Below, one piece after another: positions 63,963 to 64,000 of a DNA stretch of 64,000 bases. Within the stretch, counting starts at the first letter, position 1; each line of letters begins with the position of its first letter. This DNA comes from Anaerolineae bacterium (lineage in GTDB: Bacteria; Chloroflexota; Anaerolineae; Aggregatilineales; Phototrophicaceae), in NCBI GenBank assembly GCA_022820665.1, contig JAJEFB010000022.1:1-64000 (forward strand), read 5' to 3'. Under the pieces are notes generated by a model. That model did no database searches and was not told where the DNA came from. It saw only the letters and a list, made by a program, of their open reading frames with translations. Position numbers and translations under genes: made by a program.

Positions 63963-64000
63963 CCAGCTGCCAACTTGTTCTGCTTCTTCATTTCAAGCAA

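Overview
The window reads as a chromosome segment of a free-living bacterium, moderately GC-rich, with mostly long, tightly spaced genes on both strands. Three tandem DUF3179 proteins, two ClpC-type unfoldases, a four-domain S1 protein with an acidic N-terminus, an Aap-type amino acid transporter and many hairpin-rich dispersed intergenic repeats suggest Chloroflexota, probably Anaerolineae-like. This placement is inference from gene content only; there is no rRNA in the window.

Layout. 1-8.2 kb: a small coiled-coil protein, then ClpC, an S1-domain protein and a second ClpC, all on the minus strand. 8.4-11.1 kb: a flippase and glycosyltransferase pair. 11.3-15.9 kb: a divergent FolC-like ligase, then a cupin / MetE-like / HisD-like operon with a good promoter. 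15.9-23 kb: an AT-rich HEPN-like membrane protein, RDD protein, NTF2-like protein, NadE, a PPOX-fold protein, an exported CARDB-like protein, a uracil-DNA glycosylase relative and an EthD-like protein. 23-30.3 kb: a double UxaA/GarD protein, an epimerase/HAD/kinase-like operon, tRNA-Ala(GGC), a 54-residue basic protein and an M19 dipeptidase. 30.5-41.3 kb: LeuS, a repeat-rich gap, a SelW-like gene with an in-frame UGA, and a polar amino acid ABC transporter with one very large permease. 41.3-47 kb: three exported DUF3179 proteins (one fused to a DsbA-like thioredoxin) and an SGNH hydrolase. 47.9-54.1 kb: RadA, AsnS, Sua5, an NAD(P)-binding epimerase and a glycosyltransferase. 54.1-63.9 kb: a TIR-TM-WD40 protein, exported 5'-nucleotidase, GNAT, SDR, a beta-helix surface protein with an SH3 domain, and a DEDDh exonuclease.

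The strongest unusual signal is at 33736-34029. A SelW/Rdx-family protein there is interrupted by a TGA exactly where SelW has selenocysteine (C-A-T-U-G), and a 6-bp stem-loop follows at the spacing expected of a bacterial SECIS. Other points of interest: the 1133-residue permease, the DUF3179 cluster, the cupin/MetE/HisD cassette, a HEPN-like gene of foreign composition, the TIR-WD40 protein, a UxaA protein carrying one degenerate and one intact copy of the same module, and at least six copies of a dispersed intergenic repeat containing GGATACACTACC.

No CRISPR array, rRNA, transposase, phage gene, transcription factor gene or replication origin was recognised.
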